Source: UBA993 sp964389365
Lineage (GTDB): Bacteria > Bacillota > Dethiobacteria > DTU022
Direction: 5' to 3'
Length of the DNA stretch: 64,000 nucleotides
Assembly (NCBI GenBank): GCA_964389365.1
Contig: CAYMDO010000003.1
Coordinates: 36,262-100,261, forward strand
Under the pieces are notes generated by a model that was not told the DNA's origin, did no database searches, and saw only the letters and a list, made by a program, of their open reading frames with translations. The position numbers and the translations under genes are program-made. Shown here in pieces: positions 16,864-26,118 of this stretch; the first letter of the stretch is position 1; every line of letters begins with the position of its first letter.

Positions 16864-19041
16864 ATGCAAGATCAGGTATTTTTACGGATTAGCAGGGAAA
16901 CTGGACTACCGGTAAACAAGATCAGCCGGAGCGCCGAGCTGCTTGACGAGGGCAACACGGTACCTTTTATCGCCCGCTACCGCAAGGAGATGACCGGCGG
17001 GCTTACCGATGAGGAATTGCGGCTGTTGGAAGAAAAATTAACTCAATATCGCAACCTCGAAGATCGGCGATCGGCAGTAACCCGGCTGATTGACGAACAG
17101 GGTTTTTTAACCCCGGACCTGCAAATAAAACTTGAAACTGCGGCAACAGTCACTGAAATTGATGATTTGTACCGGCCATTTAGGCCGAAAAAGAAGACAA
17201 GGGCTTCAGCGGCCCGGGAAAAAGGCTTGGAACCTTTTGCGCAGCTTATCTTAGCCGGGCATATAGTTCCCCACCTTGAGGCCGGGAAGTACCTGGATCC
17301 CGAACTGGAACTGCCAACAGCTGAAACTGTTTTGCAGGGGGCATCAGACATTATCGCTGAAATGATTTCTGACAATGCAGAGATTCGTAAAACCCTGCGT
17401 GAGCTTATCAGTAAAACTGCTTCGGTTGAAGTATGGAAAAAAGCGCAAGTTGAGGATAAAACTTATGATGATTACAGCGAATACAGCGAACCGCTGGCCG
17501 GGATAAAAGATCACCGGGTTCTTGCTATTAACCGCGGAATTAAAAATAAAGCACTTGATTTAAAAATAAAGGCGGACGATGAAGCAGCGCTGAAAACCAT
17601 CACCGCAACTTATATCCATGCGCAGTGCAACGAGGAATGTGCCGCTGTCATAATGGGGTCAGCTGCTGACAGCTTGAAGCGCCTGTTGCAACCGGCACTG
17701 GAAAGAGAGCTGTGGCAGGGGTTGATGGATAAGGCGGTTGCCGGCGCCCTCAAAGTTTTTCAGGCCAATCTCAGAAAACGCTTGTTGGTGCCTCCTGTCC
17801 GTAACCGCCGGGTGCTCGGGTGGGATCCGGGTTTTCGGACCGGCTGCAAACTGGCTGCCGTTTCGGAGACCGGATACGTGCTCGAAACGGCCACGGTATA
17901 TCCTACTGAACCGCGAAATGACCGGGAAGGCGCCACCGATCGGCTGGTTAACCTGATTGACAGGCACCGCTTGGATTGTATTGCTATCGGCAATGGTACC
18001 GCATCGCGTGAAAGCGAGGCTTTTGTGTCTGCCTTTATTAAAGAAGAGAAACCGGCTGTCGAATACGCAATCGTAAATGAAGCCGGGGCCAGTGTTTACT
18101 CTGCTTCAACAGCGGCCCGCAAAGAGTTTCCAACCCTTGATGTTGCTGAGCGCAGCGCCATTTCCATAGCCCGCCGGCTTCAGGATCCCCTGGCCGAACT
18201 GGTAAAAATTGACCCTAAGGCAATCGGCGTAGGCCAGTACCAGCATGATATGCCTGCCAAAGCATTGGAAAGCTCATTGGCTGGGACTGTGGAAAACTGT
18301 GTAAATAATGTTGGTGTGGATTTAAACAGTGCTTCGGCTGACCTGCTTTCTTATGTGGCCGGCATTAACAGTTCTCTTGCCGGTCGGATAATCGAGTACC
18401 GGGAAAAAAATGGCGCATTCAGTGCGCGTGCAGAGCTTTTAAACGTTACTGGCCTGGGACAGAAAATATTTAGGCAGTGTGCCGGTTTTATGCGCCTTCC
18501 TGAAAGCAAGGAGTACCTTGAGCGCAGCGCGGTTCACCCCGAATCTTATGAACTGGCCAGAAAAATGATGAAAAACCTCGGCATATCGGATATTGATCTG
18601 GGGTCACCTCAAAAAATACCTGCGGCCGGAGCCGCACTTATTGCCGATCTGGCCGCCATTTTTCATGCCGGAGAGCCCACCGTCCGCGATATTCTGGAGG
18701 AATTCAGAAAGCCGGGCCGTGATCCGAGGGAAGAGTTGCCCAAACCGTTCTTTTTGAAATCTGTTACCGATCTCGATGACCTTGCAGTTGGGATGGTGTT
18801 GACGGGGATCGTCCGAAATATCATTGATTTTGGGGCTTTTATTGATATCGGGGTTCACCTGGATGGGCTGGTGCATATTTCAGAAATTGCCGATCGCTAT
18901 ATTAAACATCCTCTTGATGTTTTGCAGATTGAAGAAACTGTACCCGTCAAGATCCTTTCAATTGACCGGGAGCGCAACCGGATCGCTCTCTCAATCAAAC
19001 AAGCACAAGCTGCAGGCAGGTTGGACGGGTCAAAGGGTTAA
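16864..19041 (+). CDS. tex: Tex-family S1 RNA-binding protein
   Basis: A 725-residue protein with the full Tex domain order: N-terminal Tex helices including LLDEGNTVPFIARYRKE, a YqgF-like RNase H fold (about 315-440, with GWDPGFRTGCK), helix-hairpin-helix repeats (about 475-560, NSASADLLSYVAGI), and a C-terminal S1 domain (about 640-710, GMVLTGIVRNIIDFGAF). Tex is a conserved transcription-associated factor that binds nucleic acid; in several bacteria it affects toxin or stress gene expression. The length is normal. GCAGGGGG lies a few bases before the ATG. Confidence 0.96.
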   Translation: MQDQVFLRISRETGLPVNKISRSAELLDEGNTVPFIARYRKEMTGGLTDEELRLLEEKLTQYRNLEDRRSAVTRLIDEQGFLTPDLQIKLETAATVTEIDDLYRPFRPKKKTRASAAREKGLEPFAQLILAGHIVPHLEAGKYLDPELELPTAETVLQGASDIIAEMISDNAEIRKTLRELISKTASVEVWKKAQVEDKTYDDYSEYSEPLAGIKDHRVLAINRGIKNKALDLKIKADDEAALKTITATYIHAQCNEECAAVIMGSAADSLKRLLQPALERELWQGLMDKAVAGALKVFQANLRKRLLVPPVRNRRVLGWDPGFRTGCKLAAVSETGYVLETATVYPTEPRNDREGATDRLVNLIDRHRLDCIAIGNGTASRESEAFVSAFIKEEKPAVEYAIVNEAGASVYSASTAARKEFPTLDVAERSAISIARRLQDPLAELVKIDPKAIGVGQYQHDMPAKALESSLAGTVENCVNNVGVDLNSASADLLSYVAGINSSLAGRIIEYREKNGAFSARAELLNVTGLGQKIFRQCAGFMRLPESKEYLERSAVHPESYELARKMMKNLGISDIDLGSPQKIPAAGAALIADLAAIFHAGEPTVRDILEEFRKPGRDPREELPKPFFLKSVTDLDDLAVGMVLTGIVRNIIDFGAFIDIGVHLDGLVHISEIADRYIKHPLDVLQIEETVPVKILSIDRERNRIALSIKQAQAAGRLDGSKG

Positions 19042-19148
19042 TTGCACCGGTGTGTATTCTCAGGCAGAATCGCTTATAATAATAAATGTAATAGTCTGCT
19101 TATACCACATCAGCCAGCAGATGCCAAAGCTTGGCAGGGGAGTATCGT

Positions 19149-19545
19149 GATGTTAACAGCTCCGATTTTTTGCGGGCTGTGCTCAACCCGGAAGGCGGGA
19201 TGAGGCAGGACCGGATTTTAAGCCACCTGGCAATCTACGAGGCCCCCGGATATTACCGACTGATCTGCATGCCCGATCGAGGGCTTAATGCCAGCCCCAC
19301 CCTAGATTAAAAGATGCCTACTTACGCAAAATGCCGTCGAGCTCCTGCAGGCAGTGGGCCTCGAACAACCAAAGGCGGCTTTTTGGGCCGCCAACGAAAA
19401 ATTTGACCCCAAGATGCCTTCACCCGTTGATGCCCAAGTGCTTGGTGCGTCGCGGCCGGTTATCCTTACTTCCCGCGATGAACCGCCGATGGGTAAAATG
19501 GCTTTCGTTGCCCTGGCTGCTTATTCAGTGGCCAGAAACAGCTAG
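19149..19545 (+). pseudogene. Decayed phosphate butyryl/acetyltransferase gene
   Basis: This 400-bp stretch is not one open frame, yet its conceptual pieces match the phosphotransbutyrylase/phosphate acetyltransferase family in order. The first piece (19149-19308) reads SSDFLRAVLNPEGG then SHLAIYEAPGYYRL and DRGLNASPTLD, ending in a stop. After a frame change the next piece (from about 19316) reads NAVELLQAVGLEQPKAAF and FDPKMPSPVDAQVLG. It then jumps straight to ASRPVILTSRD and KMAFVALAAYSVARNS, the C-terminal end. The segment normally between the last two (roughly 80 residues) is deleted. The gene therefore has a missing start, a frameshift and an internal deletion. The family assignment is inferred from motif order. 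Confidence 0.75.
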
Positions 19546-19618
19546 GCTATTGAATGTATCAAAATCTCCAAAGACACTATCAAACGAAGGCGAAGAGTGT
19601 TATTATAAACAATGCCGA

Positions 19619-19630
19619 CCGACCGGTCGG
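19619..19630. promoter_or_regulatory. Palindromic operator, probable TetR site
   Basis: A perfect 12-bp palindrome, CCGACCGGTCGG, lies about 30 bp before the RND transporter start and just after a possible -10 (TATAAA near 19604). ACCGACCGGTCGGT-like palindromes are typical of TetR/AcrR-family operators, and a TetR gene lies directly downstream of the transporter. It probably blocks transcription of the transporter and its own gene. Confidence 0.6.
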
Positions 19631-19660
19631 CCGGTTATATATTGAAGGAGGTATTCCTGT

Positions 19661-22600
19661 TTGAATTTATCGGCATTAGCAGTAAAAAGGCCGGTAGCTA
19701 CGGCAACAATACTACTGGTCATCCTGGTGATCGGCCTGGTTAGCCTTTACCAGAGCCCGCTTGATCTGCTTCCTGAGATTCAGGCCCCTGTGTTGGCGGT
19801 GATTACCGCCTTTCCGGGCAGCTCGCCACAGGAAACACTCGAGCTGGTAACAAAGCCGATCGAAGACAGTGTTTCTGCGGTAAGCGGTCTTACTGCCATG
19901 AACTCTTTTTCACGTGAAAACCTTTCGTTGGTCATAATGCGTTTTGACTGGGGAGCAGATATTAAAAAAGTGCGTGAAGATGTCAATGTCAGGATGGATC
20001 TGATCAGTTTTCCGGACGGGGTGCAGCGTCCCCTGCTTTTTGAGTTTGATCCGACCTTACTGCCGATCATGCAGGTTTCTGCCAGCGGTGCGGATGATCC
20101 GATTGTGCTGACAAAATGGCTTGAAGAGAAAGCCCTGCCACGGCTTGAGTCCCTGAGCGGGGTTGCCAGCGTGCAGATTCGGGGCGGTGCCCGTGAAGAC
20201 CTTTTTATCAGGACCACGCCTGAACTAATGGCAGAATATGAAATTTCTTTTGAACAGATAGCCAATATTTTACGAGCCAGCCTGATTGATTTGCCTGCCG
20301 GAATTATTGAACTTGATGACCGTCAGGTTCGGGTCAGGTTTCTTGGCCGTTATGCTGAAAGCGATCTTTTGTCTGATCTAATTGTCGGTTTTAAGGTCGA
20401 TCAGGATCAACTTGCCGATCTGGTCGGGCAGGAAGTGAATATTAACCTGAACCAATTCCTGTCAGGTCAAAATGGAGGATTGGCTTCAGGCAGCAGATCT
20501 GTATCCCGGCCGGTTCCCGTCAATGAACTTTACTGGGATGATCTATTTGATTTTGACCAGGCAATTTTTTCACATGGCAGCCTTGTTTTGCCGCTTACTG
20601 ATGATTGGGTTGCGCAGGGTGACGGGGATATGACTGACAGCCTGCTGCTTTTTACGGTTTACCCCAATGTCTCTTACGACCGGGGGCTGCAGAGTCTGGT
20701 TCTGTCGCTTGAATCGTTCGGGCAGATTCCGCTGCGGGAAAAAACAAGGCAATCAGAAACCCCGGCTGATAATTTAGTGAGGCTTGGCGATATATGGCTA
20801 ATCAACCAGGCGAAGCTGGATAGGGGATATCTTATCGTGCCCCTTGATCAAAACAATTTATATCAAAATGAAGTTTCTTTTGAACAGATCCGGTCACTAG
20901 CCGCTGATTACCCGCTTATTATCGAATCAGGTCCGGAACAGATCAAGATTGCCTTTCACCCGGATTGGGAAAGGGTTCGCCGGGAACCGATCGCGGCAAT
21001 TCCAGATTACGAGGCCTGGCTGGCCGGAGTACAGAGCGATGTCCGGCAGGGAATCGGCAATACTTCCCGTCAGATAGAAGAAGGTCTTACCGACATTGCA
21101 ACAACGATGATCCTCGGTTCTATGATGACCGGCGGCAATTCATTTGGTTCAATTAATTTTGCCGATGATTTTCCTATTGAACCGATCGCACTCGGCACCC
21201 TGGCCGAGATTCGACAGGATACTTATAACCCTACAACTATTAGCCGTTACAACCAGTTGCCAAGTATCGGGCTGGTCATCCAAAAAGAGGGTGATGCCAA
21301 TACAGTTGTAGTCGCCCGTCAACTGAGAGCCGAGTTTCAAAAGCTGTCTGAAGAGAGCGAAAGCGCTGAGTTCCAGGTTCAATTCAATACGATCTTTGAT
21401 CAGGCTGCAGAAATTGAAAGCGCCCTTACCGACCTTGCCTGGTCACTGATCGGTGGGGCCATTCTGGCTATCCTGGTGCTGATCTTTTTCCTGAAAAACT
21501 GGAGAACCACTTTATTTATAGCGATCAGCATCCCAACAGCAATAATAACAACCTTTACATTATTATATTTTACCAACCTGACCATTAATTTAATGACTCT
21601 TGGCGGACTGGCGCTGGCCGCAGGGATGCTGGTTGATAACGCGATAATTGTCAGTGAAAACATCTACCGGCATTACCAGATGGGCAAAGAGCCGGCCGAT
21701 GCAGCCGTTGAAGGCTCCAATGAGGTTGCAGGAGCTGTAACGGCATCAACCCTTACCACCGTGAGTGTTTTTTTTCCGGTTGTTTTTCTTAGCGGCCTGG
21801 CAGGCCAGTTGTTCTGGGAGTTTGCCTTAACTGTAGCCTGCGCGATTTTTGCATCGCTGCTGGTAGCTCTGACGGTTATTCCACTAATGGCCTCCCGGTC
21901 GCTCAGCCGTGAAAAATATGCCGGAATAAATGAACAAGCATCGGCCAGTGAACCTACCTACCACCGTTTGCTGAGGTTTGCGGTGCGCTATCCCTGGTGG
22001 GTGCTTTTGTTTGCTGTATTTTTTATTGCGGTAGGGGTTTTTGCTTACGGAAACCTCGGAAGTGAGCTTTTTCCTTCTCCCGACGAATCTGCATTCCGGA
22101 TCGATATTTCCATGCCCCCGGGGACAATCATGCAATCAACTGATGATTATGCTTCAGAAGTTGAGGCTATACTCAGTGCCAGGCCGGAAGTCTTATCTTT
22201 TTCTACCAGCATTGGTGGGGGGGATTTTATCGGAGCGCCGGGTGAAGGGGGGATTGCAAGTGAAGCCACGGTCAGGGTAGAAATTGAACCGGAATATATC
22301 GGTGAAATAAACATATTTATGGATGAGCTTAGAAATAAGCTGGAAAGTTTGCCGGCTGAAGCAGAAGTCTCTTTCACCCGGGAATCACTGCTTGACGCTG
22401 CCGGCCTGGAAACCAGCCTTGATCTGGTCGTCAGCGGTACTGACTTAAAAGAAGTGATCGGGTTAACAGAACAGGCTGCATCAATGCTCGGGCAGCATTT
22501 ATTGTTTACCGACATTCAATCCTCCCTTGAAGAGAGCAGGCCCGAAATCCATATCAGGTTGGACCACTCTCAGGCTTTGCAAAAGGGAGTAACTTTAATT

Positions 22601-23632
22601 CAGGTAGCGACTGCAGTACGGCAGGCGCTGGAAGGGATACCGGTAAGCCGTATTGAGACTGAATCAGGGGTCCTCAATATTGTACTCGGCTACCAGAAAC
22701 AGGATATCGGCACGATCGAAGATCTTGGCAGCATCGGTTTTTATTCACCGGCCGGTGAATACCTGCAGCTTAATCAGGTTGCTGAGTTGAGCGAAGCGTT
22801 TGGCCCGCAAAGCATACCCCGTGAAAACCAGCAGATAATCGGCCAGATCCAGGTGCAGTACAGTGATCTTGATTTAGGGACAGCTACGGAAGAGGCTCTG
22901 GCAATACTGGAGGGCCTGGATCTGCCTCCCGGTTATGAAGTAAAAGTCGCCGGCAGCTCCGGCTTGATGGGTGATGTGATGTCTGAGCTACAGCTGGTAA
23001 TGATTGTTGCCGCGCTTTTGGTCTATCTTGTCATGGCTGCCCAGTTTGAGTCGCTGCTGCATCCGTTTATCATAATCTGCAGCCTCCCCCTGGCATATAC
23101 CGGCTCGGTACTGGCTTTAATAATCACAGGCAACGAGGTGAGCATACCGGCGATGATCGGGGTGGTGGTGCTTTCCGGTATTTTGGTCAATGACGGCATA
23201 ATCATGGTTGATTTTATTAACCAGCAACGCAGGATTCATGGTTTGCCCCTGGTCGAGGCGATTGTGGAAGGCGCAGCTGCCCGCCTGCGCCCTATTTTAA
23301 TGACAACTGCCACCACTGTACTCGGTCTTGTGCCACTGGCAATGGGGCTGGGCGAAGGGGGCCAGCTGCAGGCTCCGATGGCCATCACGATCATCGGTGG
23401 CCAGATTACAGGCACCATTCTACTGCTGCTGGCTATTCCATCGATCTATGTAGTTGTCAATCGCAAAAAAAGCGGTGCTCAGCACAAACTGTTAAAAACA
23501 GGTGAAAAGCGCCGGCCTTCAGGAGTGAACAGTGCAGGTAACGGCCGTGATCAATCGTTTATTAAACTGGCCTTGCGGATGATTATGGTCTTAATCGTAG
23601 CTGCCCTGATTTTTTACCTGATTAGAATTTAG
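19661..23632 (+). CDS. RND-family efflux transporter permease with large insertion
   Basis: A 1323-residue HAE1/AcrB-type proton-driven exporter, larger than the usual ~1030-1060. The N-terminal helix (VKRPVATATILLVILVIG), porter domains, the TM4 segment LGGLALAAGMLVDNAIIVSE, and the second half with VVVLSGILVNDGIIMVDFIN are all present. Roughly residues 240-500 form extra material in the first periplasmic half: a long hydrophilic segment with acidic and Asn-rich parts between the first porter region and the segment that resumes with TLAEIRQDTYNPTTISRYN. The start is TTG 19661 with GAAGGAGG at 19644-19651. There is no membrane-fusion or outer-membrane gene, as in other monoderm RND pumps such as SwrC. 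The substrate is unknown. Confidence 0.92.
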   Translation: MNLSALAVKRPVATATILLVILVIGLVSLYQSPLDLLPEIQAPVLAVITAFPGSSPQETLELVTKPIEDSVSAVSGLTAMNSFSRENLSLVIMRFDWGADIKKVREDVNVRMDLISFPDGVQRPLLFEFDPTLLPIMQVSASGADDPIVLTKWLEEKALPRLESLSGVASVQIRGGAREDLFIRTTPELMAEYEISFEQIANILRASLIDLPAGIIELDDRQVRVRFLGRYAESDLLSDLIVGFKVDQDQLADLVGQEVNINLNQFLSGQNGGLASGSRSVSRPVPVNELYWDDLFDFDQAIFSHGSLVLPLTDDWVAQGDGDMTDSLLLFTVYPNVSYDRGLQSLVLSLESFGQIPLREKTRQSETPADNLVRLGDIWLINQAKLDRGYLIVPLDQNNLYQNEVSFEQIRSLAADYPLIIESGPEQIKIAFHPDWERVRREPIAAIPDYEAWLAGVQSDVRQGIGNTSRQIEEGLTDIATTMILGSMMTGGNSFGSINFADDFPIEPIALGTLAEIRQDTYNPTTISRYNQLPSIGLVIQKEGDANTVVVARQLRAEFQKLSEESESAEFQVQFNTIFDQAAEIESALTDLAWSLIGGAILAILVLIFFLKNWRTTLFIAISIPTAIITTFTLLYFTNLTINLMTLGGLALAAGMLVDNAIIVSENIYRHYQMGKEPADAAVEGSNEVAGAVTASTLTTVSVFFPVVFLSGLAGQLFWEFALTVACAIFASLLVALTVIPLMASRSLSREKYAGINEQASASEPTYHRLLRFAVRYPWWVLLFAVFFIAVGVFAYGNLGSELFPSPDESAFRIDISMPPGTIMQSTDDYASEVEAILSARPEVLSFSTSIGGGDFIGAPGEGGIASEATVRVEIEPEYIGEINIFMDELRNKLESLPAEAEVSFTRESLLDAAGLETSLDLVVSGTDLKEVIGLTEQAASMLGQHLLFTDIQSSLEESRPEIHIRLDHSQALQKGVTLIQVATAVRQALEGIPVSRIETESGVLNIVLGYQKQDIGTIEDLGSIGFYSPAGEYLQLNQVAELSEAFGPQSIPRENQQIIGQIQVQYSDLDLGTATEEALAILEGLDLPPGYEVKVAGSSGLMGDVMSELQLVMIVAALLVYLVMAAQFESLLHPFIIICSLPLAYTGSVLALIITGNEVSIPAMIGVVVLSGILVNDGIIMVDFINQQRRIHGLPLVEAIVEGAAARLRPILMTTATTVLGLVPLAMGLGEGGQLQAPMAITIIGGQITGTILLLLAIPSIYVVVNRKKSGAQHKLLKTGEKRRPSGVNSAGNGRDQSFIKLALRMIMVLIVAALIFYLIRI

Positions 23633-23697
23633 GACAGAGGAATATCCTTCAGCAATCTTTACCGCTTTTTATATGCGCGATGATTGGAGGTTACCAG

Positions 23698-24306
23698 GTG
23701 CAAATGGAGCTGTTCAAAATGCATGAACGCGGCAGTAAAAGGGAGCGGATATTGCTGGCGGCAGTGGAGAAGTTTTTGGAGAAGGACTTTTACCAGGTTA
23801 CGGTGGTAGAAATTGCCGAGCAGGCCGGCGTTGGCAAAGGCACTGTTTACGAATATTTTCCCAGCAAAGAAGATCTCTTCAAAGAGTGTTTCTCCTACTG
23901 TGCCGATTTTTACCTTCAATCATTCCGGCAGTTCCTGCCCAATCCGCAGTCGGTGCAGAAATCGTTGCAGGATGTGGTTTATGCCCATCTCGATTTGATT
24001 AAGGATAACCGGAAACGGCTGAACTTGCTTTACAATGAAAGGCCCGTTAATTTTCAGGAACTGCAGGACTGGATTGTTGGCAGGCGCCGGGAACTTTTAA
24101 TAGAGGTGATCAGCCTGCTCGAAAAGGGGGTTGGCTTAAAAGAGGTCCGCCCGGATATTGATTTTGAAATGGCAGGCCGTCTTTTTCTGGCGCTTACCTA
24201 TGCGGTAATAGGAGGGATGATCGTCATAGATGACCTGGAGCTAAACCGGGCTCAGGTTGCCGGGTTGCTGGAGCTTTATTGGCAGGGCATCGGCGCTGTT
24301 AAATAA
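23698..24306 (+). CDS. TetR/AcrR-family transcriptional regulator
   Basis: A 202-residue repressor-type protein. The N-terminal helix-turn-helix reads ILLAAVEKFLEKDFYQVTVV, then EIAEQAGVGKGTVYEYF, which is the TetR signature; the C-terminal ligand domain is poorly conserved, as usual. TGGAGG at 23685-23690 places the start at GTG 23698; an upstream ATG at 23680 would lie before its own ribosome binding site. It follows the RND gene by 65 bp on the same strand and probably represses it through the palindrome at 19619-19630, responding to an exported compound. Confidence 0.9.
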   Translation: MQMELFKMHERGSKRERILLAAVEKFLEKDFYQVTVVEIAEQAGVGKGTVYEYFPSKEDLFKECFSYCADFYLQSFRQFLPNPQSVQKSLQDVVYAHLDLIKDNRKRLNLLYNERPVNFQELQDWIVGRRRELLIEVISLLEKGVGLKEVRPDIDFEMAGRLFLALTYAVIGGMIVIDDLELNRAQVAGLLELYWQGIGAVK

Positions 24307-24310
24307 AAAA

Positions 24311-24344
24311 CCGGGAGGCAACAAATGCGAAGTTGCTCTCCCGG
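24311..24344. terminator. Bidirectional-type terminator between tetR and the flavodiiron gene
   Basis: CCGGGAG-GCAAC (24311-24322) pairs with GTTGC-T-CTCCCGG (24332-24344), a 12-bp stem with one bulged T. It lies between two convergent genes and is flanked by A-rich DNA on its left, which gives U-rich RNA on the minus strand. Confidence 0.7.
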
Positions 24345-24369
24345 CTTAATCGAAATGGTTGTTTGGGCC

Positions 24370-25569
24370 CTATTTTACTGCTTTACCGACCTCGCGGCCC
24401 AGCGCTTTCGCAGCTTCAACTGCTTGCTGATCGGGGTTCCAGAGGATTTTTAGCCCTTCGTTATTGATCAGTTCGAATCCGGCTTCTTCGAGAAGCTGCG
24501 TAACCTGCCCCACCGATTCGCCGCTCCACCCGTAACAGCCGAAGGCTGCTGCCTTTTTCTGCTTAAACTTCAGGCCTTTTACCATATCCATCAGGGCAGA
24601 AATCGAATGAAGGATACCCTTGTTTATGGTTGGTGAACCAACTATGATAGCTTTTGATTTAAAAACTTCTGTAACGATGTCGTTAACATCGGAGCGGGCG
24701 GCATTGTAAAGCTTTATATTTAATTCCGGATATTCTTCCTTCAGGCCCTGTGCAATGGCTTCAGCTGTTTTTCGGGTGCCGTCCCACATTGTGTCATAGA
24801 TGACAGTTACCTGGTTTTCCTGGTAACTGTCCGCCCACTCCAGATATTTATTGACAATCTGCAGCGGGTCCCGGCGCCAGATCACCCCGTGGCTGGGGCA
24901 GATCATCTCTACCGGCAGGTTCATGCCGACCACTTCATTGATCTTGGCTGTAACAAGGGGGCTAAAGGGTGTGAGAATGTTGGCATAGTATTTAAGCGCT
25001 TCAGTAAAAAGCTCTGCCTGATCAACAAGGTCATTGAACATAAACTCGGAGGCATAATGTTGTCCAAATGCATCATTGGGAAATAAGATGCTGTCACCGG
25101 TCAGATAGCAAAACATGCTGTCAGGCCAGTGCAGCATTTTCGCCTCCACGAAAACAAGCATCTTCCCGCCGCCCAGGTCGACTTTATCGCCGGTTTTAAC
25201 CGTAACGAAATTCCATTCTTCATGGTATTGCCCCTGGAGGGAGTTTTTCCCGGCGCCGGTGCAATAAACCGGAGTGCCCGGAATCTCGCGCATCAGCTCA
25301 GGCAGGGCGCCGCTGTGATCGGTTTCACCGTGGTTTGCTATGACATAATCGATCTTTTTCAGGTCTATCTCGTTTTTCAGGTTTTGAACGAATTCCCTGG
25401 CAAAAGGGCTCCAAACCGTATCGATCAGGGCGGTTTTCTCCTGCCCCCTGACCAGGTAGGAGTTGTAAGTGCTGCCGCGATTAGCGCTAAACTCTTCGCC
25501 GTGGAATTTGCGCAGTTCCCAGTCTACCTTGCCAACCCAGGTTACATTATCGTTTACTTTAAAAAACAT
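24370..25569 (-). CDS. fprA: A-type flavoprotein / flavodiiron protein
   Basis: A 399-residue flavodiiron protein that reduces O2 to water and/or NO to N2O in anaerobes. The N-terminal metallo-beta-lactamase-like domain carries the diiron ligands in NHGETDHSG, plus later His/Asp ligands (LTGDSILFPNDAFG, CPSHG). The C-terminal flavodoxin domain starts around 255 (VTVIYDTMWDGTRKTAEAI) and ends with FGCYGWSGES. GGAGG lies 8 nt before ATG 25569; the GTG three codons earlier overlaps that ribosome binding site and is unlikely. The upstream cupin gene is on the same strand with a 44-bp gap, so the pair is probably one O2/NO-defence operon. No rubredoxin gene is nearby. Confidence 0.94.
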   Translation of the reverse strand: MFFKVNDNVTWVGKVDWELRKFHGEEFSANRGSTYNSYLVRGQEKTALIDTVWSPFAREFVQNLKNEIDLKKIDYVIANHGETDHSGALPELMREIPGTPVYCTGAGKNSLQGQYHEEWNFVTVKTGDKVDLGGGKMLVFVEAKMLHWPDSMFCYLTGDSILFPNDAFGQHYASEFMFNDLVDQAELFTEALKYYANILTPFSPLVTAKINEVVGMNLPVEMICPSHGVIWRRDPLQIVNKYLEWADSYQENQVTVIYDTMWDGTRKTAEAIAQGLKEEYPELNIKLYNAARSDVNDIVTEVFKSKAIIVGSPTINKGILHSISALMDMVKGLKFKQKKAAAFGCYGWSGESVGQVTQLLEEAGFELINNEGLKILWNPDQQAVEAAKALGREVGKAVK

Positions 25570-25613
25570 CAAATCCACCTCCGGTTGCTTTTATTGGTAT
25601 TAATTGCATTGTA

Positions 25614-25934
25614 TCATGAACGAATCATGACCAGCATCATTTTGAAGCGTTTGATAGCTTTCAAAGAGTGAGGCTCATTGGCAGGCATGATAACCATTTC
25701 CCCTTTGCTTACCAGGTGAGTTTGCCCGGAAATGGTTACCTCCGCTTCTCCATCAATAATCGCAACCAGGGCGTCATAGGGCGCGGTATGTTCACTTAAA
25801 CCCTGTCCCTGGCCAAAAGCGAAAGCTGTTACAGTTCCGGTGTCTTTTTTCATGATTTCCCTGCTGACGACAGCACCATCCTGGTACGCTGCAAGATCTT
25901 TCAGGTTAATGGATTTAGCTAAAAAATCTTTCAT
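25614..25934 (-). CDS. Small cupin-domain protein
   Basis: A 106-residue single-domain cupin. Both cupin boxes are seen: GLSEHTAPYDALVAIIDGEA and GEMVIMPANEPHSLKAI. His residues in both boxes could bind a metal. Small cupins of this kind occur next to oxygen-defence genes in clostridia, but their reaction is unknown. GGAGG lies 8 nt before ATG 25934; the earlier GTG overlaps the ribosome binding site. It is the first gene of a probable two-gene operon with fprA. Confidence 0.88.
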   Translation of the reverse strand: MKDFLAKSINLKDLAAYQDGAVVSREIMKKDTGTVTAFAFGQGQGLSEHTAPYDALVAIIDGEAEVTISGQTHLVSKGEMVIMPANEPHSLKAIKRFKMMLVMIRS

Positions 25935-25964
25935 TTTTTGCACCTCCTTTATTAACAGCTATAT

Positions 25965-25987
25965 AATATAACCAAACAGGTTATATT
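25965..25987. promoter_or_regulatory. Inverted repeat in the cupin/fprA promoter region
   Basis: A perfect 9-bp inverted repeat, AATATAACC and GGTTATATT, separated by 5 bases (AAACA), centred about 40 bp upstream of the cupin start. It overlaps the A+T-rich stretch where the -10 should lie, so it is a plausible operator for a redox- or O2-responsive regulator. The regulator is not known. Confidence 0.5.
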
Positions 25988-26118
25988 TAGTTTAACACAT
26001 GATACTCCGGAATACAACCGTGTTCCGTTTGCCTTTTGTTTAGAATGGTAAAAGGAATAGCAGCATTGCTGTCAAATATATACCGGAGAATATTCCCGGT
26101 TGAATGGAGTGATTGTTG

